In this document: in pieces, positions 44,941 to 54,212 of the stretch | How the letters are laid out: every line of letters starts with the position of its first letter | Numbering within the stretch: the stretch's first letter is position 1 | Origin: Solimonas soli DSM 21787 | Lineage (GTDB): Bacteria > Pseudomonadota > Gammaproteobacteria > Nevskiales > Nevskiaceae | Assembly (NCBI RefSeq): GCF_000474945.1 | Contig: NZ_AXDW01000011.1 | Span: 124,001-188,000, forward strand | Reading direction: 5' to 3' | DNA length: 64,000 nt | Notes under the pieces: model-generated | The model's database searches: none | Told to the model about the DNA's origin: nothing | Seen by the model: the letters and a program-made list of their open reading frames with translations, nothing else | Translations under genes and position numbers: made by a program

Positions 44941-46081
44941 AGCCTATATCGTCGACACGCTGCGCACGCCCACCGGCAAGCGCAAGGGCAGCCTCGCGCA
45001 CATGCACGGCGCCGATCTCGGCGCGCACGCGCTGAAGACGCTGGTCGAGCGCAACAAGATCCCGGCGGAGGCCTACGACGACGTGATCTTCGGCTGCCTC
45101 GATGCGATCGGCCCGCTGGCCGGCAACATCGCGCGCACCTCGTGGCTGGCCGCCGGCCTGCCGCTGCACGTGCCGGGTGTCACCATCGACCGCCAGTGCG
45201 GCTCGTCGCAGCAGGCCGTGCACTTCGCCGCGCAGGCGGTGATGAGCGGCACGCAGGACGTGGTCGTCGCCGGCGGCGTGCAGACGATGACGCAGATTCC
45301 GATTTCGTCGGCGATGATCGCCGCGCAGCCGCTCGGCTTCAAGGATCCGTTCTCGGGTTCCAAGGGCTGGGTCGCGCGTTTCGGCGACCAGCCGGTGTCG
45401 CAGTTCGTCGGCGCGCAGATGATCGCCGACAAGTGGAAGATCTCGCGCGAGGACATGGAGCAGTTCGCGCTCGAGTCGCACCGCCGCGCGCGCGTCGCGC
45501 AGCAGGAAGGCCGCTTCGACCGCGAGATCATCGCGACCGAAGGCCTGAGGATGGACGAGACGGTGCGCGACACCTCGCTCGAACAGATGGCCAAGCTCGA
45601 ACCACTGGCACCCGGCGGCACGATCACCGCCGGCGTGTCGAGCCAGACCGGCGACGCCGCCTCGGCCATGCTGATCGTCTCCGAGAAGGCGCTGAAGCAG
45701 TACGGCCTGACGCCGCGCGCGCGCATCGTGCACATGAGCGTGTACAGCGACGATCCGATCTACATGCTGACCGCGCCGATTCCGGCGACGCAGCGCGCGC
45801 TGAAGAAGGCCGGCATGAAGCTCGACGACATCGACCTCGTCGAAATCAACGAGGCCTTCGCGCCGGTCGTGCTGGCCTGGTTCAAGGACGTCGGCTATCC
45901 GCGCGAGAAGACCAACGTCAACGGCGGCGCGATCGCGCTGGCCCATCCGCTGGGCGCGACCGGCGTCAAGCTGATGACGACGCTGCTGCACGAACTCGAG
46001 CGCACCCACAAGCGCTACGGCCTGCAGACGATGTGTGAGGGCGGCGGCGTCGCCAACGTGACGATCATCGAGCGGCTCTGA
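44933..46081 (+). CDS. fadA6: Acetyl-CoA acyltransferase, FadA6-like thiolase
   Basis: The 382-residue thiolase has the nucleophile Cys89 (TIDRQCGSSQQA), the His motif GGAIALAHPLGATG and the second active-site cysteine in TMCEGGG. FadA6 performs the thiolytic step after IpdAB ring opening. The last gene of an uninterrupted run from ipdA, it overlaps the previous dehydrogenase gene by 8 bases. A general beta-ketothiolase is the alternative. Confidence 0.9.
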   Translation: MAEAYIVDTLRTPTGKRKGSLAHMHGADLGAHALKTLVERNKIPAEAYDDVIFGCLDAIGPLAGNIARTSWLAAGLPLHVPGVTIDRQCGSSQQAVHFAAQAVMSGTQDVVVAGGVQTMTQIPISSAMIAAQPLGFKDPFSGSKGWVARFGDQPVSQFVGAQMIADKWKISREDMEQFALESHRRARVAQQEGRFDREIIATEGLRMDETVRDTSLEQMAKLEPLAPGGTITAGVSSQTGDAASAMLIVSEKALKQYGLTPRARIVHMSVYSDDPIYMLTAPIPATQRALKKAGMKLDDIDLVEINEAFAPVVLAWFKDVGYPREKTNVNGGAIALAHPLGATGVKLMTTLLHELERTHKRYGLQTMCEGGGVANVTIIERL

Positions 46082-46125
46082 ACGCGATCACTGATGTTGA
46101 ACGATGTGCGAACTCAAACTTCATT

Positions 46126-46176
46126 CCCTCTCCCGCTTGCGGGAGAGGGTTAGGGTGAGGGCGGCGCTTTAGCGCC
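46126..46176. repeat. CCCTCTCCCGC palindrome, best copy
   Basis: CCCTCTCCCGC and GCGGGAGAGGG form a perfect 11-bp stem with loop TT, then TTAGGGTGAGGGC and a second stem GGCGCT-TT-AGCGCC. It is the cleanest of five copies and may act as a terminator or mRNA stabiliser after fadA6. Confidence 0.85.
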
Positions 46177-46186
46177 GGCTACTCGT

Positions 46187-46470
46187 GCTGCAAGCGTCGT
46201 CGACAAATCCGGCCTTTTGTTTCGCCTTGAAGGCGACTCACTTTTCTTTGCTTGTGCAAAGAAAAGTAAGCAAAAGAAAGCACACCCCTAGGGCCGCACC
46301 CCGCTGCGCGGGGTTCCCTGCGCTGCTCACGTGCTCGGGACCGGCACCGACACGACATCCCTGTCGTGACGGTGCCTTGGCGTGCCGTCCTGGCACGCCA
46401 TTCCCTGCGCGCGCTGCGCTGCTCGGTGCGGCCCAAGGGGACCCGAACATCAACGGCAACAGCAGAGCGT
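46187..46470. repeat. Interspersed repeat sequence (about 280 bp) before ipdF
   Basis: An AT-richer block contains ACTTTTCTTTGCTTGTGCAA followed by its partner AAGAAAAGTAAGCAAAAGAA, then GC-rich hairpins (GCACCCCGCTGCGCGGGGTT; GGCGTGCC/GGCACGCC). I recognise this as a type of non-coding repeat common between genes in Xanthomonadales and relatives, from memory only. Short ORFs in it on both strands (for instance 46185-46478) look spurious. It splits ipdF from fadA6. Confidence 0.6.
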
Positions 46471-46512
46471 CGCATTGAGCGCGCTCGCATAGAACTAACC
46501 GGAAGCACTCAC

Positions 46513-47391
46513 ATGGGCATCTGCGACCACCGCACCATCATCGTCACCGGCTCGGGTTCCGGCCTTGGCCGGCAATACGCCCTCGCGCTCGCCGCCGAAG
46601 GGGCGAACGTCGTCGTCAACGACATCAGGCAGGAGATGGCCGACGCCGTCGTCGCCGAGATCGCCGCAGCCGGTGGCAAGGCGGTGGCGGCCTGTGCCGA
46701 CATCACCTCGATGAGCGGCGCCGACGCAATCATCGCCGCCGGTATCGAGGCCTTCGGCGACGTGCACGGCGTCGTCAACAATGCCGGCATCGTCCGCGAC
46801 CGCATGTTCGCCTCGCTGAGCGAAGACGACTGGGACCTGGTCATCAAGGTGCATCTCAAGGGTCATTTCTGCATCGCCAGCCGTCTCGTGCAGCGCTGGC
46901 GCGAGCAGAGCAAGGCCGGGCAGAAGGTCGATGCGCGCATCGTCAACACCAGCTCCGGCGCCGGCCTGCAGGGCTCGATCGGCCAGAGCAACTACGCGGC
47001 GGCGAAAGGCGGCATCGCCTCGCTGACGCTGGTGCAGGCGGCGGAGCTGGCGCGCTACGGCATCACCGCCAATGCGCTGGTGCCGGCCGCGCGCACCGGC
47101 ATGACCGAGGGGCCGTTCGGCGCCATGATGAAGAAGCCCGAGGACGGCAGCTTCGACCACTACGATCCGGCCAACGTCGCGCCGCTGGTCGTCTGGCTGT
47201 GCAGCCCGCTGTCGGCCCAGGTCAGCGGCAAGGTCTTCGAGGTCGAGGGCGGCAAGGTTTCGATCGCCAGCGGCTGGAAGACTGGCCCCGTCCGCGACAA
47301 GAAGGCGCGCTGGCAGCCGGCCGAGCTGACCGACGTCGTCGCCGCCCTGATCGCCGAATCGCCGCCTGCGCAGAAGGTGTACGGCGCATGA
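46513..47391 (+). CDS. ipdF: IpdF-like SDR (CoA-ester hydroxyl dehydrogenase)
   Basis: The 292-residue SDR resembles the dehydrogenase domain of 17beta-HSD type 4: TGSGSGLGRQYALALAAEGA, NNAGIVRDRMFASLSEDDWD and catalytic NTSSGAGLQGS with YAAAK. IpdF oxidises the 5-hydroxyl of a HIP-CoA derivative; a 3-hydroxyacyl-CoA dehydrogenase role is also possible. ATG 46513 fits the SDR N-terminus; upstream residues come from the repeat. Its stop overlaps an ATG of a 20-codon ORF before the thioesterase gene. Confidence 0.85.
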   Translation: MGICDHRTIIVTGSGSGLGRQYALALAAEGANVVVNDIRQEMADAVVAEIAAAGGKAVAACADITSMSGADAIIAAGIEAFGDVHGVVNNAGIVRDRMFASLSEDDWDLVIKVHLKGHFCIASRLVQRWREQSKAGQKVDARIVNTSSGAGLQGSIGQSNYAAAKGGIASLTLVQAAELARYGITANALVPAARTGMTEGPFGAMMKKPEDGSFDHYDPANVAPLVVWLCSPLSAQVSGKVFEVEGGKVSIASGWKTGPVRDKKARWQPAELTDVVAALIAESPPAQKVYGA

Positions 47392-47446
47392 GCGCCGCCG
47401 GGATTCCGTGCCGGCGCGCGCCGGCGGCGAGCGCGGCTTCGCGCCG

Positions 47447-47899
47447 ATGAGCGCGGCCGACGGCACGCGCGTCGCCGACTACCGCTTCTGGGTCGGCGAG
47501 CGCGTGCGCTTCAACGACCTGGACCTGCTCGGCCACGTCAACAACATCGCCTACGTCGTCTACGTCGAGACCGGCCGCGCGAGCTTCCTGCGCTCGCTCG
47601 GCATGTTCGAGCTCGACGCGCGCCGCCAGACGGTCATCGCGCGCTTCGAAATGGACTACCGGCGCGAGCTGGGCTATCCGGCCGATGTGCGCGTCGGCGT
47701 GCGCGTGCTGGCGATCGGCCGCAGCTCGTTCCGCATCGGCGTCGGCATTTTCGACGGCGACGGCTGCGTGGCGAGCGCGCTCAACGTGATCGTGCGCTGG
47801 GACCGCGAGCGTCACCAGGCCGTCGCGCTCGACGCCGCCGAACGCGCCGCGCTCACGGCCTGGCTCGGCGACGGACCGGAGCCTGTCCTGACGGTGTGA
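47447..47899 (+). CDS. 4HBT-type acyl-CoA thioesterase
   Basis: The 150-residue hot-dog protein has the 4-hydroxybenzoyl-CoA thioesterase motif VRFNDLDLLGHVNNIAYVVYVE with the catalytic aspartate. It would release CoA from an intermediate or relieve CoA trapping. The start is uncertain: ATG 47447 gives MSAADGTRVADYRF, while GTG 47408 adds 13 residues. A 20-codon ORF (47388-47450) begins at the ipdF stop and ends on this ATG. Confidence 0.82.
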   Translation: MSAADGTRVADYRFWVGERVRFNDLDLLGHVNNIAYVVYVETGRASFLRSLGMFELDARRQTVIARFEMDYRRELGYPADVRVGVRVLAIGRSSFRIGVGIFDGDGCVASALNVIVRWDRERHQAVALDAAERAALTAWLGDGPEPVLTV

Positions 47900-48000
47900 A
47901 GGCGGCCGCCGAACGGTCATGCCACCGTATGCCGCCGGTCCGCGACGCGCGTACAGTAGAGCCGGTGCGCAGCGGCCGGCACAGGCCGCGGGGGTGGATC

Positions 48001-49137
48001 ATGAGAGGACTGGCGATCGTCTCCTTGCTGCTGGCGGCCTGCAGTGCGGCGCCGACCCGCGAGCTTCCCGGCGATCTTTTCGCCGATGAGGGTTTCGGCG
48101 CGCCGCCGCCCGCGATCCAGCAGCTGGATCTGTTCGCCGCCAGCCCGGCGATGCAGGCGTTCATCAACGGCGAGGTGCCGAAGTTCATCCGCACGCGCGG
48201 CGACTCGCGCGGACTGTACGAGGCGATGCGCACGAGCCTGCGCATCGATTACGACGCCTCGACGACGCGCACGGCGGCGGAAACCTTCGCGGCGCGCTCG
48301 GGCAACTGCCTGTCGCTGGTCATCCTGACGTCGGCGCTGGCGCGTGAGCTCGGCATTCCGGTGCGCTACCAGTACGTGCGCAACGAGCAGAGCTGGAGCC
48401 GCACCGGGCGTCTCGTGTTGCTCAACGGTCACGTCAACATTGCGCTGGAGCCGGGGCAGGTCGCCGGAAAGCCGAGAGCGTTCGACCCGGGCATCGTCAT
48501 CGACTTCCTTCCGCCCAGCGAGCTGCGCGGGCAGGAGACCGTCGAAATCGACGAAGCGTCGGTGGTCGCCATGTATATGAACAACCGCGCCGTGGAAACC
48601 ATGGTGACGGGCGACGTGGACGGCGCGTACTGGTGGGCCCGCGCCGCGCTGCACAAGGACCCGTCCTTCGTCGCGGCCTACAACACGCTCGGGGTCATTT
48701 ATCGCCGCCACGGCGATGCGGCATTGGCCGAGCGCAGCTTCACGCTGGCGCTGCAGATGGAACCGGATAACGCGCAGCTGCTGTCGAACATGATCGGCTT
48801 GCTGACCGGCGAGGCGCGAAGCGACGAGGCGGCGTCTTTCGAGCGGCGCCTCGCAAGCGTGCAGCCGATCAGGCCGTTCGAATTCCTCGATGCCGGCTAC
48901 GCGGCGATGGCCGCGGGCGATCCGGGCTCGGCGCTGATCCTCTACCGGCGCGAGCTGGCGAGGCAGCCGTACAGTCCCGAGGTGCATTACGCGATCGCTG
49001 TCGCCAATGCGCGGCTCGGTCGTGATCAGGAAGCGCGCAAGTACCTTGCGCAAGCGTCGACGCTGGCCACCAACGTGCACGATCACGACATTTACGCAGC
49101 CAAGCTGGCCAAGCTGGAGGCGCTGCACGTCAATTGA
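48001..49137 (+). CDS. Lipoprotein with transglutaminase-like and TPR domains
   Basis: The 378-residue product has a lipoprotein signal (IVSLLLAACSAAP), a transglutaminase-like segment with RSGNCLSLVILTSALARELG (conserved Cys) and a histidine in NGHVNIAL, then TPR units from about residue 210 (AAYNTLGVIYRRHGDAALAE, EVHYAIAVANARLGRDQEA). It acts in the periplasm or at the outer membrane; the substrate is unknown. GGGGGTGG lies before ATG 48001. No direct steroid link is evident. Confidence 0.78.
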   Translation: MRGLAIVSLLLAACSAAPTRELPGDLFADEGFGAPPPAIQQLDLFAASPAMQAFINGEVPKFIRTRGDSRGLYEAMRTSLRIDYDASTTRTAAETFAARSGNCLSLVILTSALARELGIPVRYQYVRNEQSWSRTGRLVLLNGHVNIALEPGQVAGKPRAFDPGIVIDFLPPSELRGQETVEIDEASVVAMYMNNRAVETMVTGDVDGAYWWARAALHKDPSFVAAYNTLGVIYRRHGDAALAERSFTLALQMEPDNAQLLSNMIGLLTGEARSDEAASFERRLASVQPIRPFEFLDAGYAAMAAGDPGSALILYRRELARQPYSPEVHYAIAVANARLGRDQEARKYLAQASTLATNVHDHDIYAAKLAKLEALHVN

Positions 49138-49155
49138 GGCGGGCGCCGATCGTCC

Positions 49156-49165
49156 CAACGGGTGA
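49156..49165 (+). promoter_or_regulatory. CGGGTGA box upstream of the fused acyl-CoA dehydrogenase gene
   Basis: CAACGGGTGA followed by AGAG lies 59 bases before the gene start. It shares CGGGTGAAG with the box before hsaC. Operator function is inferred from recurrence only. Confidence 0.3.
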
Positions 49166-49223
49166 AGAGTGGGAGGACGGTTCTTCTGAATAATGCGGGG
49201 TCTGAATCATCCGCAAAAACAAG

Positions 49224-51557
49224 ATGAACCTCACGCTCAGCGACGACCAGCTGCTGATCCGCGACGCCGCCGAGAGTTTTCTCGCTGATGTCAGCGACAG
49301 CGCCGCCGTGCGCCGCCACATGGCGGAGCTGCATGGCTACGCCGCCGAACCGTGGCAGCGCCTCGCGGGCGAACTCGGCTGGTGCGCGATGCCGATCGCG
49401 GAGGCGTATGGCGGACTCGGCCTCGGGCCGGTCGAGATGGCGACGGTGCTCGAGGCGATGGGCAGGCGCCTGTTCTGCTCGCCCTACTTCGCGACGGTGG
49501 CGCTGGCCGCGACCCTGATTGCCGAATGCGCGGACGAAGCGCCGCGCGCCGAGCTGCTCGGCGCGATCGCCGGCGGACAGCTGCGCTGCGGCGTGGCGAT
49601 GCCGGATGGCGAGTGGCGGGCGACGGCGCATTCGCTGCGCGCGCGTCGCGATGACCATGGCTGGCGGCTCTCCGGTACGGTCGCCGCCGTCGTCGACGGT
49701 GCGAGCGCCGACACGCTGCTGCTGTTCGCGCTGGACGACGGCGGCGAGGCCGAAGAGCCCGGCCTGTACGCCGTGCCGCGCGAGGCGAACGGCCTGCGCG
49801 CCACGCCGCTGCGGACCTGGGACGAGACGCGGCGCTTCGCATCGCTGCAGCTCGACGGCGTCGCGGCGCAACGCATCGACGGCCCGGGCCGTGACCCTGG
49901 CTATGCGCGGGCGCTCGCGCTGGCGCGGCTCTATCTCGCCGCCGAGGGCCTCGGGATCGCGCAGCAGTGCCTCGACCTGACGGTCGCATACGTGGCGCAG
50001 CGCAAGCAGTTCGGCCGCGCGATCGGTTCGTTCCAGGCGGTCAAGCATCGCTGCGCCGAGATGATGGTGAAGGTGGAGGCGCTGCGCTCGGCGGTCGCGG
50101 GCACCGCCGCCCTGGCGGCCGGCGCCGCCGACACCGCCACGCTCGGCGTCGAATGCGCGGCGACACGGCAGCTCGCCGCCGATACGGTCTTCGCCTGCGC
50201 CCAGGAGGCGATCCAGCTGCACGGCGGCGTCGGCTTCACCGCCGAGTACGACGTGCAGCTGTATTTCAAGCGCGCCCAGGCCTCGTCGCACTGGCTCGGC
50301 CGCGCCGACGATCTGCGCGAGGCGATCGCCGTCGCCTGTGTCGATCGTCCGCCGTGGCCGGCGGCCGCGCACGATGCGGCGCCGCACAGCGACGATGCGC
50401 GCTTCCGCGCCGAAGTCGCGGCGTGGATGCGCGAACACCTGAGCGGCCGCTTCGCGGCGCTCCGCCATCGCGGCGGGCCCGGCGACGAGGAGGCCGATCC
50501 GGCCCTGCGCAAGGAATGGGAGCGCGAGCTGGCGCGCGGCGGCTGGACCTGCGTGGGCTGGCCGCGCGAGGCGGGCGGCCGCGGCCTCCCGATCGCGCAA
50601 CAGGTGATCTTCCACGAGGAGTACGCACGCGCCGGCGGGCCGGGCCGCATGGGACACATCGGCGAAGGGCTGATCGGTCCGACGCTGATCCAGTTCGGCA
50701 CGGCCGAGCAGAAGCAGCGCTTCCTGCCGAAGATCGTCGCCGGCGAGGAGTACTGGGCGCAGGGCTACTCGGAGCCGAACGCCGGCTCCGACCTCGCGGC
50801 CGTAGCGACGCGCGCCGAGCGCCAGGCGGACGGATCGTGGCGCGTGTCGGGCCAGAAGATCTGGACCTCGCTGGCGCACGAGTCGGACTGGATCTTCGTG
50901 CTCGCGCGCTGCGAGCCGGGCAGCCGCGGCAACAAGGGGCTCGTCTTCCTGCTGATGCCGCTCGCGCAGCCCGGCATCACGATCCGGCCGATCGTGCAGA
51001 TGGGCGGCGGCGCCGAGTTCAACGAAGTGTTCTTCGACAACGCGATTGCCGAGGCCGGCCACGTCGTCGGCGCGCCGGGCGAGGGGTGGAAGGTGGCGAT
51101 GGGCCTGCTCGACGTCGAGCGCGGCGTGTCGACGCTCGGCCAGCAGATGCACTTCGCGCACGAGTTCGCGCTGGTGGTCGACGCGGCGAAGCGCCTGGGC
51201 CGCGATCGCGATGCGCAGATCCGCCAGCGGCTCGCGCAGGCCTGGGCCGGGCTGCGCGTGATGCGCCACAACGCCATGCGCATGCTCGCCGACGGCGCGC
51301 AGCTCGGCCTGCGCCGCGAGGCGCTGATCTACAAGTACTACTGGTCGAACTGGCATCGCGAGCTCGGCAAGCTCGGCGCCGACGTGCTCGGCTTCGCCGC
51401 CGACGTGGTCAGCGACGATCCGGCGATCCGGCCGCTGCAGCAGCTGTTCTTCTTCTCGCGCGCCGACACGATCTATGCCGGCACCAACGAAATCCAGCTG
51501 AACCTGATCGCGGAGCGCGGCCTCGGCCTGCCGCGCGAGCCGCGTCCGGCTGCCTGA
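49224..51557 (+). CDS. fadE34: Fused double-length acyl-CoA dehydrogenase, FadE34-like
   Basis: The 777-residue protein carries two acyl-CoA dehydrogenase units. The N-terminal unit (about 1-375) lacks the SEPxAGSD FAD loop, and the C-terminal unit (about 395-777) has it (WAQGYSEPNAGSDLAAV) together with IYAGTNEIQLNLIAERGLG. This fused layout is that of mycobacterial FadE34 (ChsE3), which desaturates CoA esters of C24-C27 sterol or bile-acid side chains. It is followed nine bases later by an SDR gene and then MaoC and thiolase genes, a complete beta-oxidation set. Confidence 0.9.
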   Translation: MNLTLSDDQLLIRDAAESFLADVSDSAAVRRHMAELHGYAAEPWQRLAGELGWCAMPIAEAYGGLGLGPVEMATVLEAMGRRLFCSPYFATVALAATLIAECADEAPRAELLGAIAGGQLRCGVAMPDGEWRATAHSLRARRDDHGWRLSGTVAAVVDGASADTLLLFALDDGGEAEEPGLYAVPREANGLRATPLRTWDETRRFASLQLDGVAAQRIDGPGRDPGYARALALARLYLAAEGLGIAQQCLDLTVAYVAQRKQFGRAIGSFQAVKHRCAEMMVKVEALRSAVAGTAALAAGAADTATLGVECAATRQLAADTVFACAQEAIQLHGGVGFTAEYDVQLYFKRAQASSHWLGRADDLREAIAVACVDRPPWPAAAHDAAPHSDDARFRAEVAAWMREHLSGRFAALRHRGGPGDEEADPALRKEWERELARGGWTCVGWPREAGGRGLPIAQQVIFHEEYARAGGPGRMGHIGEGLIGPTLIQFGTAEQKQRFLPKIVAGEEYWAQGYSEPNAGSDLAAVATRAERQADGSWRVSGQKIWTSLAHESDWIFVLARCEPGSRGNKGLVFLLMPLAQPGITIRPIVQMGGGAEFNEVFFDNAIAEAGHVVGAPGEGWKVAMGLLDVERGVSTLGQQMHFAHEFALVVDAAKRLGRDRDAQIRQRLAQAWAGLRVMRHNAMRMLADGAQLGLRREALIYKYYWSNWHRELGKLGADVLGFAADVVSDDPAIRPLQQLFFFSRADTIYAGTNEIQLNLIAERGLGLPREPRPAA

Positions 51558-51565
51558 GGAAAGAG

Positions 51566-52357
51566 ATGATCACGGTTCCGCCCATTCCCTATGTCCCCGC
51601 GCACGGCCTGCTGAAGGGCCGCAGCGTGCTGATCACCGCGGCCGCCGGCGGCGGCATCGGCTTCGCGGCCGCCACGCGCTGCGCCGAGGAAGGCGCGCGG
51701 GCATTGTTCATCTCCGACATCCACCCCCGCCGTCTGGACGAGGCGGTGGCGGCCCTGAAGCAGGAGCATGCGGGCTGCGAGGTCCACGGCCGGCTGGCCA
51801 ACGTCGCCGTCGAGGACGACGTGCAGGCGCTGGTCGACGAGGCCGAAGCGAAGCTCGGCGGCGTCGACGTGCTGATCAACAACGCCGGTCTCGGCGGCAG
51901 CAAGCGCGTCGTCGACATGACGGACGAGGAGTGGCACAAGGTGCTCGATGTGACGCTGACGGGTACGTTCCGCATGACGCGGGCGATGCTGCGCAAGATG
52001 CAGCCGCGCCGCCGCGGGGCGATCGTCAACAACGCCTCGGTGCTCGGCTGGCGCGCGCAGAAGGAGCAGGCGCACTACGCGGCCGCCAAGGCCGGCGTCA
52101 TGGCGCTGACGCGCTGCAGCGCGCTCGAGGCCGCCGAGTTCGGCATCCGCATCAACGCCGTGTCGCCGTCGATCGTCTTTCACGATCACCTGCGCAAGAG
52201 CGCGCCGGAGGAGCTGCTCAACGAGCTGGCGAGCCGCGAGGCCTTCGGCCGCGGCGCCGAGGCCTGGGAGATCGCCAACGTGATGGTGTTCCTGGCGTCG
52301 GACTACGCCTCGTATCTCGTCGGCGAAACGATTTCCGCATCGAGCCAGAGGGCCTGA
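51566..52357 (+). CDS. SDR of side-chain beta-oxidation
   Basis: The 263-residue SDR starts [20 protein letters not shown] and has [28 protein letters not shown] and YAAAK. The conserved proline-rich lead and the position between fadE34 and maoC suggest a hydroxyacyl-CoA dehydrogenase or a steroid 17beta-dehydrogenase acting on side-chain intermediates. GAGGAAAGAG precedes the ATG. Confidence 0.85.
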   Translation: MITVPPIPYVPAHGLLKGRSVLITAAAGGGIGFAAATRCAEEGARALFISDIHPRRLDEAVAALKQEHAGCEVHGRLANVAVEDDVQALVDEAEAKLGGVDVLINNAGLGGSKRVVDMTDEEWHKVLDVTLTGTFRMTRAMLRKMQPRRRGAIVNNASVLGWRAQKEQAHYAAAKAGVMALTRCSALEAAEFGIRINAVSPSIVFHDHLRKSAPEELLNELASREAFGRGAEAWEIANVMVFLASDYASYLVGETISASSQRA

Positions 52358-52362
52358 AAGCC

Positions 52363-52818
52363 ATGAAACCCGTGTTCGATTCCGCCGACGCCGTGCTCGC
52401 CGCCGTCGGCCAAACGCTGGGCACCAGCGACTGGGTGACGATCACGCAGCGGCGCATCAACCAGTTCGCCGACGCGACGGACGATCACCAGTGGATTCAC
52501 GTCGACGCCGAGCAGGCCGGGTCCGGTCCGTTCGGCGCGACCATCGCGCACGGCTATCTGACCCTGTCGCTGGCGTCGCGCTTCCTGCCCGAGATCGTCG
52601 ACGTGCGCATGAAGATGGGCGTCAACTACGGCTGCGAGAAAGTGCGTTTTCCGGCGCCGGTGAAGGTCAACAGCCGCATTCGCGGCAAGGGCGAACTCAT
52701 CGCCGCCGAACGCAGCAAGGACGGCGCCGTGCAGGCGGTGATCCGCGTCACCGTCGAGATCGACGGCGAAGCCAAGCCGGCGTGCATCGCCGACACCATC
52801 AGCCGTTACTACTTCTAG
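52363..52818 (+). CDS. MaoC-family enoyl-CoA hydratase
   Basis: The 151-residue single hot-dog hydratase has the hydratase-2 motif [14 protein letters not shown] with Asp and His, followed by [15 protein letters not shown]. It would hydrate the enoyl-CoA made by the FadE34-like enzyme. It starts five bases after the SDR stop. Many steroid MaoC enzymes are heterodimers; no second MaoC gene is seen here, so it may be homodimeric. Confidence 0.9.
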   Translation: MKPVFDSADAVLAAVGQTLGTSDWVTITQRRINQFADATDDHQWIHVDAEQAGSGPFGATIAHGYLTLSLASRFLPEIVDVRMKMGVNYGCEKVRFPAPVKVNSRIRGKGELIAAERSKDGAVQAVIRVTVEIDGEAKPACIADTISRYYF

Positions 52819-52871
52819 ACGTCCCTGCCGCAGCACTCGGCATCCCCGTCTCGACTTTCAGAACAAGCGCC

Positions 52872-54080
52872 ATGACCCAAACCGCAGTGATCGTTTCCGT
52901 CGCCCGCACCGGCATCGGCAAGGCCTATCGCGGCGCATTCAACGACACCGAGGCGCCGGTGCTCGGCGGCCACGTCGTCAAGGCCGTGGTCGAACGCGCC
53001 GGCGTCGATCCGAAGGACGTCGATGACGTGCTGCTCGGCTGCGCCGCGCAGCAGGGCACGCAGGCCTACAACCTCGGCCGCCTCTGCGCCTACACCGGCG
53101 GCCTGCCGGACACCGTGCCGGGCATGACGCTGGATCGCCAGTGCTCGTCCGGCCTGCAGACCATCGCCATCGCCGCGAAGAACATCATGGCGGGCGAGCA
53201 GGACATCGTCATCGCCGGCGGTCTCGAATCGATCTCGCTGGTGCAGAACAAGCACAAGAACAGCTACCGCTTCGTGTCGAAAGCGGTGGTCGCGGCGGAG
53301 CCGACGGCCTACATCCCGATGATCGAGACCGCGGAGATCGTCGCCGAGCGCTACGGCATTTCGCGCGCGCAGCAGGACGAATACGCGCTGCAGAGCCAGC
53401 AGCGCACCGCCGCCGCGCAGCAGGCCGGCAGGTTCAAGGACGAGATCGTCGCGCTGACGGTCGACAAGCAGCTGTTCGACAAGGAAGGCAACCCGAGCGG
53501 CCAGCAGCGCGTCACGCTCGATCGCGACGAAGGCAACCGCGCCGAGACCACGCTGGAGAGCCTCGCCGCGCTCAAGCCGGTGTGGAAGGACGGCCAGTGG
53601 GTGAAGCAGGGCGCGCACATCACCGCCGGCAACGCCTCGCAGCTGTCCGACGGCGCCGCCGCGACGCTGCTGATGTCGGGCGAGCAGGCGCGGCGGCGCG
53701 GCCTGGCGCCGCTCGGCATCTATCGCGGCTTCGCGGTCGCCGGCTGCAAGCCGGACGAGATGGGCATCGGCCCGGTGGCCGCGGTGCCGAAGCTGCTCGC
53801 GCGGCACGGCCTCAAGGTGTCCGATATCGGCCTGTGGGAACTGAACGAGGCGTTCGCCTGCCAGGTGATCTACTGCCGCGACCAGCTCGGCATCGACAAC
53901 GACCGGCTCAACGTCGACGGCGGCGCGATCGCGATCGGCCATCCCTTCGGCATGAGCGGCGCGCGCATGGTGATGCACGCGCTCATCGAGGGACGGCGGC
54001 GCGGCGTGCGCTACGTGGTGACGACGATGTGCATCGGCGGCGGCATGGGCGCGGCCGGCCTGTTCGAGATTCCGGCTTGA
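52872..54080 (+). CDS. fadA5: Acetyl-CoA acetyltransferase, FadA5-like thiolase
   Basis: The 402-residue thiolase has Cys91 ([16 protein letters not shown]), His in [17 protein letters not shown] and the C-terminal cysteine in [13 protein letters not shown]. With fadE34, SDR and maoC just upstream it completes a side-chain beta-oxidation module. FadA5 thiolysis of steroid 3-ketoacyl-CoA is the likely role; a general thiolase cannot be excluded. Confidence 0.88.
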   Translation: MTQTAVIVSVARTGIGKAYRGAFNDTEAPVLGGHVVKAVVERAGVDPKDVDDVLLGCAAQQGTQAYNLGRLCAYTGGLPDTVPGMTLDRQCSSGLQTIAIAAKNIMAGEQDIVIAGGLESISLVQNKHKNSYRFVSKAVVAAEPTAYIPMIETAEIVAERYGISRAQQDEYALQSQQRTAAAQQAGRFKDEIVALTVDKQLFDKEGNPSGQQRVTLDRDEGNRAETTLESLAALKPVWKDGQWVKQGAHITAGNASQLSDGAAATLLMSGEQARRRGLAPLGIYRGFAVAGCKPDEMGIGPVAAVPKLLARHGLKVSDIGLWELNEAFACQVIYCRDQLGIDNDRLNVDGGAIAIGHPFGMSGARMVMHALIEGRRRGVRYVVTTMCIGGGMGAAGLFEIPA

Positions 54081-54212
54081 GTGCGCGGCCCTGACGCCGG
54101 ATTGCCATGGCGGTCCGGCCACGGTCACGGCGGCGGCAAAGCCGCAAAACGATGGACGCCACGGGCGGCACACGAGGGCGAAGTGCACGAGAGCAGCAAG
54201 GAGGAGACAACC

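Noticed and set aside
30194-46176. CRISPR array suggested by repeated palindromes
   Set aside because: The copies are far apart, unequal in length and lie between genes; no regular spacers or cas genes are present.
46185-46478. A 97-codon frame starting MLQASSTNPAFC
   Set aside because: It lies wholly inside the interspersed repeat and is made of its hairpins; frames exist on both strands.
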